DNA of 64,000 nt from Annulohypoxylon bovei var. microspora (Eukaryota > Ascomycota > Sordariomycetes > Xylariales > Hypoxylaceae): the NCBI GenBank assembly GCA_022836615.1, contig MU405230.1, positions 186,001 through 250,000 of the forward strand, in the 5' to 3' direction. The position numbers were made by a program, and so were the translations under genes. Below the pieces are notes generated by a model, which saw nothing but the letters and a program-made list of their open reading frames with translations, made no database searches and was not told the DNA's origin. Below, in pieces: positions 11,888 through 22,629 of this stretch. Position 1 is the stretch's first letter, and every line of letters starts with the position of its first letter.

Positions 11888-13525
11888 ATGGCTGTACGCC
11901 CGATACCTTCTACTTCTAGGTCATTGCCGGCTATTCGAGCACATGTTTCGACCCTACAATCTCCAATGCCTCATCCAATGCGAGCCTCGAGACTCTATTC
12001 CGTACACGCAGCTCGATTACAATATCGACCACGACCTAGATCTCCTCAAATACCGCCGACTTCAAGAATGCATATACGTACATTCGCATCTGATAGGTCT
12101 AAAGATCCAACCTCCGAAGGAGCTAAAACCGCACACAACTTAGAGTCCGAGGCCGACTCTACCGCGAGTGCTGCTAGCTCTCCAGACGAAACTGGTTTAC
12201 AAAAACCTCAAGTTTCTACAGTTGCTTCCACCGCATCAACCGACTCAGACTTGGATTGGGAAGACAAACCCAATTTTCAAATCGAAAAATTCACAGATCT
12301 CCCTTACCAAAATTTTGGTGTGAACCAGCACATGATCATCGATCGAGAGTTCAAGGAGGTTCTACGACAATTATTATGGAAGTTTCGAGCTCCAATTCGA
12401 TATGCATTTGCGTATGGTTCCGGGGTCTTCCCACAGTCAACAGGTGATACAGCAACCGAGGCTGAGATGAAGGCAGTTCACTCAAAGGCGCCAGTTGCCG
12501 TCCAAAAGGCTCAAGATGGCTCCCCGAAGATGATTGACTTCATCTTCGGAGTCTCATATACACAGCATTGGCATTCCTTAAACCTGATGCAACACCGTGA
12601 TCACTATTCTATGCTTGGGTCGTTAGGATCAGCTGCTGTGTCTCACGTCCAAGATAAGTGGGGCGCCGGTGTCTACTTTAACCCCTATGTTACCGTCGAC
12701 GGGATATTAATCAAGTACGGAGTTGTCAATATCGATACGTTGTGTAGGGATTTGAGCGAATGGGATACCTTGTATCTTGCTGGTCGTCTACATAAACCAG
12801 TAAAGATCCTGCGAGACGACCCTAAGGTTCGTCTTGCGAACCAGATCAATCTCCTATCTGCGCTACGAACAGCTCTCCTATTACTGCCCCCCACCTTCAC
12901 CGAGCAGGAATTATATGCTACGATTGCTGGTATAAGTTACTTAGGAGACCCGCGAATGGCGTTCCCCACTGAAAATCCCAAGAAGGTCGCAAATATCGTA
13001 AATCACAACATACTCAATTTCCGACGGCTCTATGCGCCTCTCGTCGAGGCTCTTCCCAACGTCGATTATAACGATCCGGCTGTTAGCAATCGCGATTGGA
13101 TCACGAATACGGATTCTGTGTTGAAGATACAGCAGGATATGGACCCCATCAAACGAGGTAATATGGTGCGCCGACTGCCGAAAGCTTTCCGCTCAAAATT
13201 GTACTTCGAATATCAAAAGAAGTTTCAGATCCCTCAGCTTGAGTTCAACAAGATGATGGAAGAGAACGAAGATGAAAATGTCGGCTCTTTCAAAAGACAA
13301 CAAGGTGGAGGTTTTGAGCAACGCGTTGCACAGGACGATCCCGAAGCTCTCCGACAGAATATTCGCGGTGTTATCAAGAAGACCATCAGCTGGCCCAGCA
13401 CCTCGCAAAGTATCAAAGGCATCGTCACATCTGGGTTTAGCCGAAGTGTGCGTTATTTGGGCGGGAAAATGGCGAGGTATCGCGAAGCAAGTCAGCCTAA
13501 GGAAGAGGGTGAGAAGCCATCATGA
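11888..13525 (+). CDS. TAM41: mitochondrial phosphatidate cytidylyltransferase Tam41
   Basis: A single uninterrupted 545-residue frame. The first 70 residues are rich in Arg/Ser and poor in acidic residues (ARLQYRPRPRSPQ), a typical mitochondrial presequence. The nucleotidyltransferase core shows YGSGVF at 176-181 and MIDFIFGV at 215-222, with Asp217 as the likely metal-binding residue. It is followed by QHWHSLNLMQHRDHY, GAGVYFNP, IKYGVV and WDTLYLAGRLHKPV, all Tam41/Mmp37 family motifs. The enzyme makes CDP-diacylglycerol from phosphatidate and CTP at the matrix face of the inner membrane, the first committed step of cardiolipin synthesis; it was first found through its effect on TIM23 import. 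Length is usual for filamentous fungi. Confidence 0.95.
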   Translation: MAVRPIPSTSRSLPAIRAHVSTLQSPMPHPMRASRLYSVHAARLQYRPRPRSPQIPPTSRMHIRTFASDRSKDPTSEGAKTAHNLESEADSTASAASSPDETGLQKPQVSTVASTASTDSDLDWEDKPNFQIEKFTDLPYQNFGVNQHMIIDREFKEVLRQLLWKFRAPIRYAFAYGSGVFPQSTGDTATEAEMKAVHSKAPVAVQKAQDGSPKMIDFIFGVSYTQHWHSLNLMQHRDHYSMLGSLGSAAVSHVQDKWGAGVYFNPYVTVDGILIKYGVVNIDTLCRDLSEWDTLYLAGRLHKPVKILRDDPKVRLANQINLLSALRTALLLLPPTFTEQELYATIAGISYLGDPRMAFPTENPKKVANIVNHNILNFRRLYAPLVEALPNVDYNDPAVSNRDWITNTDSVLKIQQDMDPIKRGNMVRRLPKAFRSKLYFEYQKKFQIPQLEFNKMMEENEDENVGSFKRQQGGGFEQRVAQDDPEALRQNIRGVIKKTISWPSTSQSIKGIVTSGFSRSVRYLGGKMARYREASQPKEEGEKPS

Positions 13526-14473
13526 ACTCCCCTTTTTATGAGAATGCCGCTGCTATGTTGCCATATCTAAAGTTGTGCTGCTTTGAACCAAGTCGTATCC
13601 GTGGAACTGGATTTTACACCACGTACTTACAAATGTTCAATTAACCAAAACCAACTCGCAACCATAAGGCAACCATCGGAGATTTTGCCACAGCCGAGAG
13701 ATTTCTTCTATTCAGTACAAAAAAGCATATTGCATCTATGGATGGACCCGTGGATGATTTGGGCTTGGAGATACTACCTAAAGGATTATGTAATTTCAAT
13801 GCGGACACAGGTGAGCGATGGCGCCTTTTCTGTCAGAAAACCCCCTACGGCCTAGAAGCGTTAGGCCACATCACATTTTAAAATAGAACACGAGATGAGC
13901 ATGGCGGGTTTATTCAATCCTTCAGATATGAACGGTTCCTGTCCATAACATTAACTTCACAGTTAAGGCATCTCAGAGATCAATCTCTACCTAGGTACCT
14001 ATGTACATATACACCAGTCAGTAGGAGAAAAAAAATCAAGATACTGTTGAAGCTAAATATATTTCTAGTTTGCTATCAATGTCCTTAGTTGTGTGCTCTC
14101 ATCTAAGATTGCTGATTGTCTTGAAAGAGATCACTGCAGTTCTAGGATAGCCTAGTTTTTCCTGATCCTGGATCTAGAATGGTCACTTAGCGATCACATA
14201 CCTACTTTCTAATTTTAAGAATAGGATCTTATGGTGAATGGATACAAGTAGCCCCGACCCAAACCGCTGGGCCAGGATGTCCAAATCAGTAATCATAACC
14301 TGACAGAAATGAGCAAAGCTCATCATAGCGGGAAATTGAGATATTCTTATCATAGATCTCATCATTCATTACCTAATAACGCATAACTAGACCTTTCTAT
14401 CATACAGTCTCATACCATCGTCTATGTCTAACTATTCTTCCACATTTTGCACGAGCAACACTACCCCCTTACT
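13526..14473. other. convergent intergenic region, TAM41 / dehydrogenase
   Basis: No gene is supported. A 90-residue frame at 13583-13855 starts in the TAM41 3' UTR and does not begin with ATG. Around 13990-14010 there is a CTACCTAGGTACCTATGTAC palindromic word. The remainder is AT-rich and featureless. Confidence 0.45.
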
Positions 14474-15518
14474 CTAGCCATTAACGATAACACCCCCGTT
14501 ACAATGGATCGTCTGGCCACTAATCGCCGAGCTATCGGCGGCCGCGAGGAACACGACGCAAGCAGCAACCTCGCTCGGCTGGGCGGGCCGGCCCATGGGG
14601 CTTGTGAACGACTTCTGCGCCTCGTCGTCCATCGTGGCCGGGATCAGCGGCGTCCACACGGGGCCCGGCGCCACGGCGTTGACCCGGATGCCCCTGGCCA
14701 CGAACTGGTTGCTCAGGCCTCGCGTGAACGAGACGACGGCGCCCTTGGCCGAGATGTAGTCGAGCAGGTCCGGACGCCCGACGTAGGCGTTGATGCTGGC
14801 GTTGTTGATGATGGAGGCGCCGCGGCTCATGTGCGGGAGCGCGTACTTGGACAGGTAGAAGAAGGGGTGGATGTTGGTGTTGAAGGTGTGCAGCCATTGG
14901 TCTCTTGGGTTCATGTTAGATACACACACACATATATCAATTATATTCACCTACACTATTTGGAGAGCTGGGGGTGAAGATACGACGAATTGACTTACTC
15001 GCTCAACTCGTGGATATCGCTCTTCACCATCTGGTACGCGGCATTATTGAAGAGGATATTAATCCCGCCCAGCTGCTTCAGCGCCTCATCGACGACCTTC
15101 TTGCAGTTGTCCTTGCTAGTCAAGTCGGTGGATAGGAGGTAGCACTGCTGCCCGTGTGTCTCGACCATACGCTTCGTTTCCTGCGCGTCCTCCTCCTCCT
15201 CCGGGAGGTAGACGATGAAGGAGTCGGCGCCCTCCATAGCAAACAGGACGGCGGTAGCTCGGCCGATCCCCGAGTCGCCGCCGGTGATCAGGGCTTTCTT
15301 ACCCCGCAGCTTGCCGGCGGCCTTGTACTTCTGATACCCGCCCTCGTCTGTGGGCAGGGTGTCATACTGGGATTGTAGCGGCAGCTTGTGCTCCTTTCCG
15401 GGGAACTCCTGGTGAGTTACGGGGACCTCGTGTCCTTCATACGATTGCATATCAGTAGACTTGATATGGGCAATGCATGAATAAGATACTCACCCTTTTG
15501 AAATTGTGAGTCGGTCAT
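14474..15518 (-). CDS. short-chain dehydrogenase/reductase (YghA/Gsp39-like)
   Basis: Three exons (15518-15494, 15434-14999, 14903-14474) give 296 residues starting MTDSQFQKGHEVPV. The classical SDR signature is complete: cofactor loop TGGDSGIG at 59-66, NNAAYQ in strand 4, catalytic Ser190 (INNASINAY) and Tyr203/Lys207 (YISAK), then VNAVAPGPVWTPL. The long N-terminal extension before the Rossmann fold, with QYDTLPTDEGGYQKYKAAGKL, marks the stress-protein-39/YghA subgroup. These enzymes act on small alcohols, sugars or quinones; the substrate cannot be read from sequence. The third exon is strikingly GC-rich (third positions mostly G or C) compared with the TAM41 and kinase genes. The gene is convergent with TAM41. 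Confidence 0.92.
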
Positions 15519-16422
15519 GATGTAGTGCATGTAGGGTGAACAATTCTACGATATTATTACTTGGTGGCGTTGAATCTATCTAAGTGAAGTGAAATTACCT
15601 ACCTACATAGATGAGTAAATGAGAGAGGGTTGATAGGTATATAAGTGTTGGTAGTCGTGACCGAGAAACAGCACGAGTCATGACATCACTTGTGGTCAAT
15701 TACATCGATATTGCTGCGCAGAACCGATTTTCTATAACTTTGTTCATTATGACGTTAGGTAATAGGACAAACATTCTGATAGTTATATCTTTAAACTTTT
15801 ATATATTAAATAACTGTGCCTAATTTTCAATAGGATATGACTAAACGAAACCATAGAGTCATAAAAGGAAATCCTATCATTTCTAGAGATAGGTTTAAGA
15901 ATCGATTAGGGATCCGTCCCTTTTCGTTAGCGTGGAGATTCTAGCCAATGAATTGAAACAAATCACTCGCAACGAAGGAAGGTAAGTTCGAGGTCAAAAG
16001 AAACACTTCCTAAGGAAATTCCACATGATGTTTTATATACCTTAGCTGTCTATAAACAAAACGACGTTGTCAACTACCAGTATGTAAGGGATGGGCAAAA
16101 TATAATGACATCATTCGGCTCGGCCCGCTGGCTACCAATTGTACATATAAGGTTTTTAGCGATCAGCAGCTCTGAATGGGAGAGGACAAATTTATAAATA
16201 AAACGCATTTATGATTATCCGATTTGACTCAAACTTCATAAACATATGGGGTCTTATGGTTAAAAAAGCTACCTGCTCCACTCATACAAAGTGGGTATGG
16301 CTCACATGTACCTTTTTTATTCTCCGTTACATGAGCTAAACCCCTGCCATTGAATTTAACGAAATTTTTATTCGCATTTTCGATCATTCGAATCGTACGA
16401 ACTAATCTTCACGAACGGCAAT
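15519..16422. other. AT-rich intergenic region
   Basis: The part next to 15518 is the dehydrogenase promoter (pale of clear elements). From about 15750 to 16400 the DNA is AT-rich with no usable ORF, repeat pair or RNA gene that I could see. Confidence 0.4.
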
Positions 16423-16968
16423 ATGTCATCCCAATGGTCTTTCGATAACAAGAAAATATATATACAAGTATTTCCTAACGATATATCTACTGGCAAATAT
16501 ATACGCGAGGCAGGAGACGAGACTGATCTTCCTACCAATCGCCACTCCTTAGTAAGCGACGATGATGCCATCCCTTCTCATAAAAAGAAGGCATTGAATT
16601 CTAATCTCTTACGTCAGGCGTTGACTAATCGTAACGTAAAAAAGTCGCGAAATGTATTAGATACAACGGGGTTCGAAAGAGCGTTCATTGAGGGTTGCCG
16701 TGAGATGGGTCGTGAGCCTGGCTCATCTGACATTGAGAAAGCCATTACTTATCTACAAGATCACCTGATCAATGATATGGATGATGAAGATTTCTCGTGT
16801 GCTTGTGAGGTATTTGAAACCCCCCGAAATGCGGTGGTATTCAACTCCCTCAAAGGCAACGCCAAAGATCGATATCTAAAAATGATGATGGCTAAGGTGG
16901 CAAGGGGGTGTAATGTTCCAGGACAAACTAGAATTCACAGCCAAGTCGACCTAGAAACCAAACCGTGA
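16423..16968 (+). CDS. hypothetical protein, 181 residues
   Basis: An intronless ATG-started frame that I do not recognise. The first 70 residues are polar with a basic patch (SHKKKALNSNLLRQALTNRNVKKS). The second half (about 84-165: GFERAFIEGCREMGREPG, AITYLQDHLINDMDDEDF, CACEVFETPRNAVVFNSL) looks like a compact alpha-helical domain with sensible amphipathic spacing, better than expected from chance translation. There is no signal peptide or membrane segment. It stands alone between an AT-rich spacer and a barren region, so it could be a lineage-specific gene or the surviving 5' part of a decayed one. No function is proposed. Confidence 0.4.
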   Translation: MSSQWSFDNKKIYIQVFPNDISTGKYIREAGDETDLPTNRHSLVSDDDAIPSHKKKALNSNLLRQALTNRNVKKSRNVLDTTGFERAFIEGCREMGREPGSSDIEKAITYLQDHLINDMDDEDFSCACEVFETPRNAVVFNSLKGNAKDRYLKMMMAKVARGCNVPGQTRIHSQVDLETKP

Positions 16969-18279
16969 CACGAATCGCCAAGATGCTTCGAGGAGGACGC
17001 TTGTCTCGGGACACTTAGACAGAGACATGCAGTCGCTGAAGGACCGCGTGGATGATTAGGACAGCCGTTGTCGGGAGGGGGTAGAAGCGGATAGCAGAAA
17101 TCGATAAAGTCACCATCAGAGTTGTTAAGCTTGGCCTAGCAGGTAGGATCTCGCCACCTATGGTGTTAACCGCTCTGCCGCTGTGAGTCTCGGGTACTCG
17201 CGTCGCCTAGAAACTATACTTGGACCAACCACATTCAGCTTGTAAGGAAATGACTGTTTAATTTTTGGATCTTGCTAGACCTATCTATAGACGTCTCTAG
17301 GATCTTAAAACATCTCATCCTATCATCATGCATTACTCGTAGCCAGATATATTAGGTACATGAAGTGGCAAAGCTCAATTTGTCTCAAGACACTTCACGA
17401 TAAGAGCATCTCTTAAGTCTTATACATAGTAACTTCGTAATAGTCCCTAATCGTGGTCTTATTAGATCTATCTTGACCTATCAAACATGTTTCTTTTTTG
17501 TGAACATGCTACAAGGGCTGGTGACAAAATATAGAACTCGTTGAAAATTGCGCCCCTATGGTTGATAATTTGTGGGTATATAGTGAACCACTAAGATATT
17601 TACCAACAAGCTGGCTCGTATACACGAAGATGATTTCGACATGGCATTTTTTGCTCTCGATTTGGTTGATAATACGGCTCTACATATTACTGCCTATTAT
17701 ATAAAGTAGTGGCTAGGTATTGGGTGAAGCTTTGCTTAATCCCACTAAAAAGGGCCAATCTAAAGGGTTATAAGTAGATAGGCCATATCAGCCAGAAGTA
17801 ACTCAACGCTCGAAAATAAAAAACCGTTGACTCTTTGCCATTAACCTATGATTTGTGACTAGGCTATGTCAGTCTATTGGAACGTCTCTCGCTCTATAAT
17901 ACAATACATGTGTAACAAAAACTGCAAGACAGCGCTTAGCAGATTGACTCTGATTGGTAATTAATATGTCCGTTTTCCCACGACTGGAATAAGCCACTGT
18001 AGACCGGCGGGTAAGCCCCTAATGTAGGCGAGGTCGAAGCGAGGTCGAAGCTATCCGTTCCCAACCCGGCCTCCGCGCTTATTCGTACATGCACAGCCTC
18101 ACCCCAACGACATCTAGCGGTTGTTACCAGTAAATATCGGGGCATGATTCTTGTACTATGTAAAATTCTTCAACGGCCGCAAATGCCGCAGCCTAATATC
18201 TTCTAAACAAACTCGAGGTGAATCATAATCCGTAACGCCCACGTCTTCATACCGTACAATGCATAGTCCGATTCAACGC
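16969..18279. other. intergenic region, no gene supported
   Basis: About 1.3 kb, AT-rich, with stops in every frame. The minus-strand frame at 17936-18145 lacks an ATG context and family similarity and falls in the 3' flank of the V-ATPase subunit gene. Confidence 0.4.
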
Positions 18280-18708
18280 TTATGACAACGCGATGGCGCC
18301 TCGTCGGTCCTCGCGCAGGTGTAACAAGCCTTGAAGGCCGCAGAACACCAAGAAGGCCTATACAAGAAATCGTAAGACGCGTATTCTTTGCTTAATATTA
18401 ACATAGATCTATCGCAGAAACTTACCGCATATACAATTACGGCAGTAAATACGGTACCGGCAACCGCATTGCCGTCTACGGGGTCGTCGGCGCCGCCTAG
18501 GAATTCGTGGTGGCTGTTTCGGTAGAGACCGCCGAGGATGGAGAGGATAATTATTGCGAAGACAGAGATGACTACGCTATATTTTAGAAAGTAGGTAGTT
18601 AGCAAATTGAACTGTGCTATACATAGGAATCGGCAAATAGCTTCTCTAATGCGAGACAAAGAATACATACCAAGACCAAGCTTGCATAGCACTAACGACG
18701 GGCTTCAT
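18280..18708 (-). CDS. V-ATPase subunit f / RNase kappa-like protein
   Basis: Three short exons (18708-18671, 18576-18426, 18357-18280) join to 88 residues starting MKPVVSAMQAWS. The product has two membrane helices (VVISVFAIIILSILGGL and VFTAVIVYAAFLVFCGL) separated by a lumenal loop with NSHHEFLGGADDPVDG, and ends in a charged tail (HLREDRRGAIALS). The first-helix / Asn-His-x-x-Phe-x-Gly / Asp-Pro-x-Asp-Gly pattern matches yeast YPR170W-B, the f subunit of the V-ATPase Vo sector, and animal RNASEK. It would sit in the vacuolar membrane beside the c-ring. All three splice junctions close in frame and rebuild the family C-terminus exactly, so the model is strong although each exon is tiny. 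Reading straight through the introns gives a misleading 139-residue frame. Confidence 0.9.
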
Positions 18709-21700
18709 GATGGGCGATTGTTTGATTATTAAAGGCCTCGGCCGCGATGTAGATGTGGGCTTGGTGATTGGTGGGCGACCTTGGCCTGGAAGGTGATAAA
18801 TGGAAGGTCTATTCAGCTGTGGTGAATGGAAGACAATTAGTGAGGAATGATGTCGTCGACGGCGTCAATGCGGAAGTCTCGAGATTGAATCGGATGTCAT
18901 TGGAGGAAGCTTGGCACATTGAGGCTGATGACCTGAGGCTGAAATTGAGGCGTCGGAACGGGTTATGCAAATAATCCGAATGAATCCCGAGCCAATGGAC
19001 AGGACCCCATGATTCTCTAGCTCCCGTTAACGTTTCAATAAGTCTAACTGAATCTTTCATGACTAATACAACTGACGACGCAAAGACTCAAAGGCTCAAA
19101 GACTCAAAGGCTCAAAGACTCAAAGGCTCAAAGACTCAAAGGCTCAAAGACTCAAAGGCTCAAAGACTCAAAGGCTCAAAGACTCAAAGACAATATTGAA
19201 GCCTACCTCTGTAATATCATCTTCAAGCCTGTTGGTGACGCGTCTTAGGCATCAAATCGCGCAGAGTCAGATGCATCTCAAAGGATTTTAGCAGCGTTCG
19301 GGCTGTAAATCTCATGCTTCGGTACAATCATTGGCTCCCAGTTCAACTCTTTGTTGTACCTAATTCTACTTACAAGGTAATAGGTATACGATTCTTGATT
19401 GGAGGTAACATATTGTTGGCCAAGCTGGCCAAGCAACTTACCAGTCTGCCAGTTTTCCAACTCCTTTAACTACTACGCGCTCGAGATTCTTCATAGCGTT
19501 GACCACGAATTGAGTTTAATGGCCATTGACATCTGTCAATAAGACCAAACATCTGTTGGTTTCTCGTCGTTTATAGTCCACTATACTATTCTTAGTGAGT
19601 TGATATGTCACTCTTTTTCCGCATCTAAGAATTCGAGTCGGTCAATATATACGTCTAGGACAGCTTCGGGTCCGAATACCATATTACATATTAAACCGAA
19701 GCTGGTCGCTAATCGCTGTTCGCTATTCGCCTTCGAGCTCTACCGACAGCATGAGGTCATATTAATGCAGCTCGGAGATCGATCAAGGTAACGCGGATCA
19801 CTTTAACTCCGCAGGAATGATGTATTATATCCCATATTAGTCAGGCCGGGATGGAGATCCTATGTGAATTAATAAGTCATGTAAGGCCAGCCATTCCGAC
19901 TCCGCACCGGTCAGCCGGTCTCCTTTGAGCCACATTAGCCATCAGATTGCTATTACAGCTGCGCAATCATTGCGATAGCCGTGTAACACCCACATCGCTA
20001 GTTGATAGTGTATGTGAGCTTACTCCTAGAAATGGCAGCGCGATTTAATCTTGTTCATGATCTTGAGAAAACTAGTATTATTCTGTACTTCATGATGCGC
20101 TCGGGCTTGGTTGGAGCACAGACAATCGTCATGAGACAAGTACTGCGTCCTACAACTTCGTAATAGTTACTGGTTACTAGTTCAGCCGTTGAATGGTGAA
20201 CGAATTGGTACTACCGCTTACGTACCTGCAGATAGCGGCTCGAAGCTTGCAGCGTTCAGTTGCTTCAGCCCCCCCCACTACCACATTAGCGCTGGCGTTG
20301 AGGTTGTAGTCTTGGAGCTTCCACTCCTTTCACTGGATGGGACGGGTCTCGCTTTGCCGGGGAAAATCCTGGAGCCGCCAAGAATACATTATGCCAACCG
20401 TAACCCAAACAAGCTGGCCAATTATAAACAAAATCCTACCGTCGATCTTTCACCAGGCCTAACCAGGACACCCTTTGTTATAATATGTACGGTAATTGTT
20501 TTTAGAGACTGGTATATGCTTGCTCGCTCGCTTGCAGGGCTCTGCCAGGTGTGTTCTCGTGGTTTGAGGGTTGTGGTCGCTTCCACAGTGGCTGAGCAAC
20601 TCTGCTTTACATACAGCTGTACTTACATATGTGTACGGTTATTATTAGAAGAGGAACTTGGGGGTAACACATGTCAAAGAAGGGTACCAAAAATGAAGGC
20701 TACGCGTTGTACAATACGCAAGCACAAACGCCATACAGCCGTCAGCCGTACAGAACCAGTACCATTTCACAAAGCCCGAAAGTGCTGACGTGAGAAATGA
20801 TCGGTGAATAGGAGAGCCTGCCTTTTACTTGCCGCACCCTTGGGGCACCGTTCAACCAGCTAGTAGTGCGACATTATTCCTTCTTTAGAAATCTGACAAA
20901 CCGTTGAGTGTAAACGCAGCTGTCATAGAACTCGTGGCAATACTTTAATCCAGTAGGTCTCGTTGACTGATTCGGGAGCCGAGAATACATGTGGGCATAG
21001 ATATATATTTCTCATGTTTCTTGTTTCGTTTGTTCCCGTCACTCCGGATAATATGCTTGGCTTTCTTGGCTTTAAGGTGAGCCCTGTCGCTTACAAGGTT
21101 GGCTCGGACCCGTTATGTGATTCGCTGGTATGTGATCTCTCGTTTGATAATCCTTGCTAAATCTGTATTGATTTGTTGTGCTACGCTTCCATTTTTGTTC
21201 AGTTCTAGATGAGGAATGATGCAAGGTCCCATCGGTGGATGTAGGTCTCATCAAGCGTCTACCGAAAGGCTCTGGCCGGATCGCCGGCTTTCTCTTCTCC
21301 GCCTACACAAAGACGGGTGAAATCCTATCCTTATTATTACGATGGTGATGATGTTATGACAAAGTACTTGTTGCTTGGCCGCATGGCGCAGTGGTGTACA
21401 AAGTAACAGAAAGTGACACCCTCTAATATCACTGGAGGCAAAATGACAATGAATATAAAGACCTACGGCCTCCGGTCTTATTGCTATACCCTGGCTCTTT
21501 GTTCCTTTCTAATATTTTAATTTCTCATTGGACTCTAATCTAAGAAGGCGCAAAAGCCCTGTACAATAAGTACACGGAGAATCTCCACCGGTAGTTCTAA
21601 TTCGAGACCCTGAGCTGCACTGCCATCCTTCGCGAGTTGCAATATAATACAAGAGGCTGAACTACATAATAAACGAATTTCCACACCGCATCGATCAACG

Positions 21701-21753
21701 AAGACTTTTCTTAGTTTACCTAACCTACAACAATCTTTCCATAATCCGACAAT
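18709..21753. other. 3 kb intergenic region
   Basis: Contains the promoter of the V-ATPase subunit gene on the left, the 16-bp tandem repeat at 19081-19190, and the SOD promoter on the right (an AATATAATAC TATA-like word near 21641-21650). The open frame at 20189-20788 begins with TTG, has irregular composition and no domain, and is not called. I see nothing else. Confidence 0.4.
19081..19190. repeat. 16-bp minisatellite, about 6.9 copies
   Basis: CAAAGACTCAAAGGCT is repeated six times without a mismatch, then a partial seventh copy ends in AAAGA instead of AAAGG. Each unit is itself two 8-bp half-units (CTCAAAGA / CTCAAAGG), so it looks like a two-step expansion. It lies upstream of the V-ATPase subunit gene, outside any CDS. 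Confidence 0.95.
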
Positions 21754-22629
21754 ATGCGTGTGTCAAACATCATTACACTCTCTGCCATCGGCACTTCCAG
21801 TGTCCTTGCTCAAAGCAATAATGTTACAGGGGTAAGATTTGAACATTTGATAGTTATGTACTAGTGAAGTTGATATCAGGATCACTAACTTTAAGTATTA
21901 GGCACTAGGTGACGCTCCTGCTACTACCGGTAACCCTATCGGAAAAGGTGCCATCGCTACTCTGCCGGAAAATGCGTTTTGGCAAGGAAGCCTAAACGGC
22001 AACGTGAAGGGACATGTCTCCGCCAAGTCTGGACCAGATGGAAACGGTGTCGACTATGAAGTCTCTTTCTCGAACTTGCCTGCAGAGGGCGGTCCTTTCA
22101 GTATGTTTATCCCCATATATGATCCTTCTCTATGCGTGTCACCTTGACTAATCATAATGCAGTATATCACATCCACGTCGCCCCCGTCCCATCCGACGGA
22201 AACTGCACCAGCACCCTCGCACATCTTGACCAGATGATCCGAGGTGAAGACCCCGCCTGCGATTCCACGCGACCGGCATCATGTCAGCAGGGTGACTTAA
22301 GCGGGAAGTACGGGAAGATCAACGGGTCGGCGCCATTCACCTCCACCTTTCACGACCCGTATACCTCGCTAGTTGATGGAGACGGCGCATTCTTCGGGAA
22401 CCGAAGCTTGGTGTTCCATTTTAACAACAAGACACGTATCTCGTGCGCCAACTTCACCGTCGTCCAGGCCAACAGCACCACCCCCTACCCGACCAGCAGC
22501 TCGAGCGGCGCCGTCAAGTCCTCGCCTACATCGACGAGCGTTCCCGTCACCGGTGCTGGTAGCGCGCTGAACGTCGTCAAGAACTTGGCCATCGCGCCTG
22601 TGGTCGCCGCGTTCCTTGCGCTCCTATAA
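21754..22629 (+). CDS. secreted GPI-anchored Cu-only superoxide dismutase (SOD5-like)
   Basis: Three exons (21754-21831, 21902-22100, 22163-22629) give 247 residues. Residues 1-19 form a signal peptide (MRVSNIITLSAIGTSSVLA). The SOD beta-barrel follows, with copper ligands predicted as His95 and His97 (YHIHVAPV), His113 (AHLDQ) and His156 (STFHDPY). The CTSTLAHLD and CDSTRPASCQQGDLSGK segments, with paired cysteines, match the fungal extracellular Cu-only SODs, which lack the zinc site and the electrostatic loop of cytosolic Cu/Zn SOD. A Ser/Thr-rich stalk (PYPTSSSSGAVKSSPTSTS) leads to a hydrophobic tail after a small-residue site, a GPI-anchor signal. It would dismutate superoxide at the cell wall. 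Several Asn-x-Ser/Thr sites suggest N-glycosylation. Confidence 0.9.

Noticed and set aside
20189..20788. 199-residue frame on plus strand
   Set aside because: Begins with TTG, has no ATG in a plausible place, no domain and patchy Cys/Arg composition; likely chance.
21375..21460. A-box-like word (TGGCGCAGTGGTGTA) suggesting a tRNA
   Set aside because: No matching B-box (GGTTCRANNC) downstream and no cloverleaf could be drawn.
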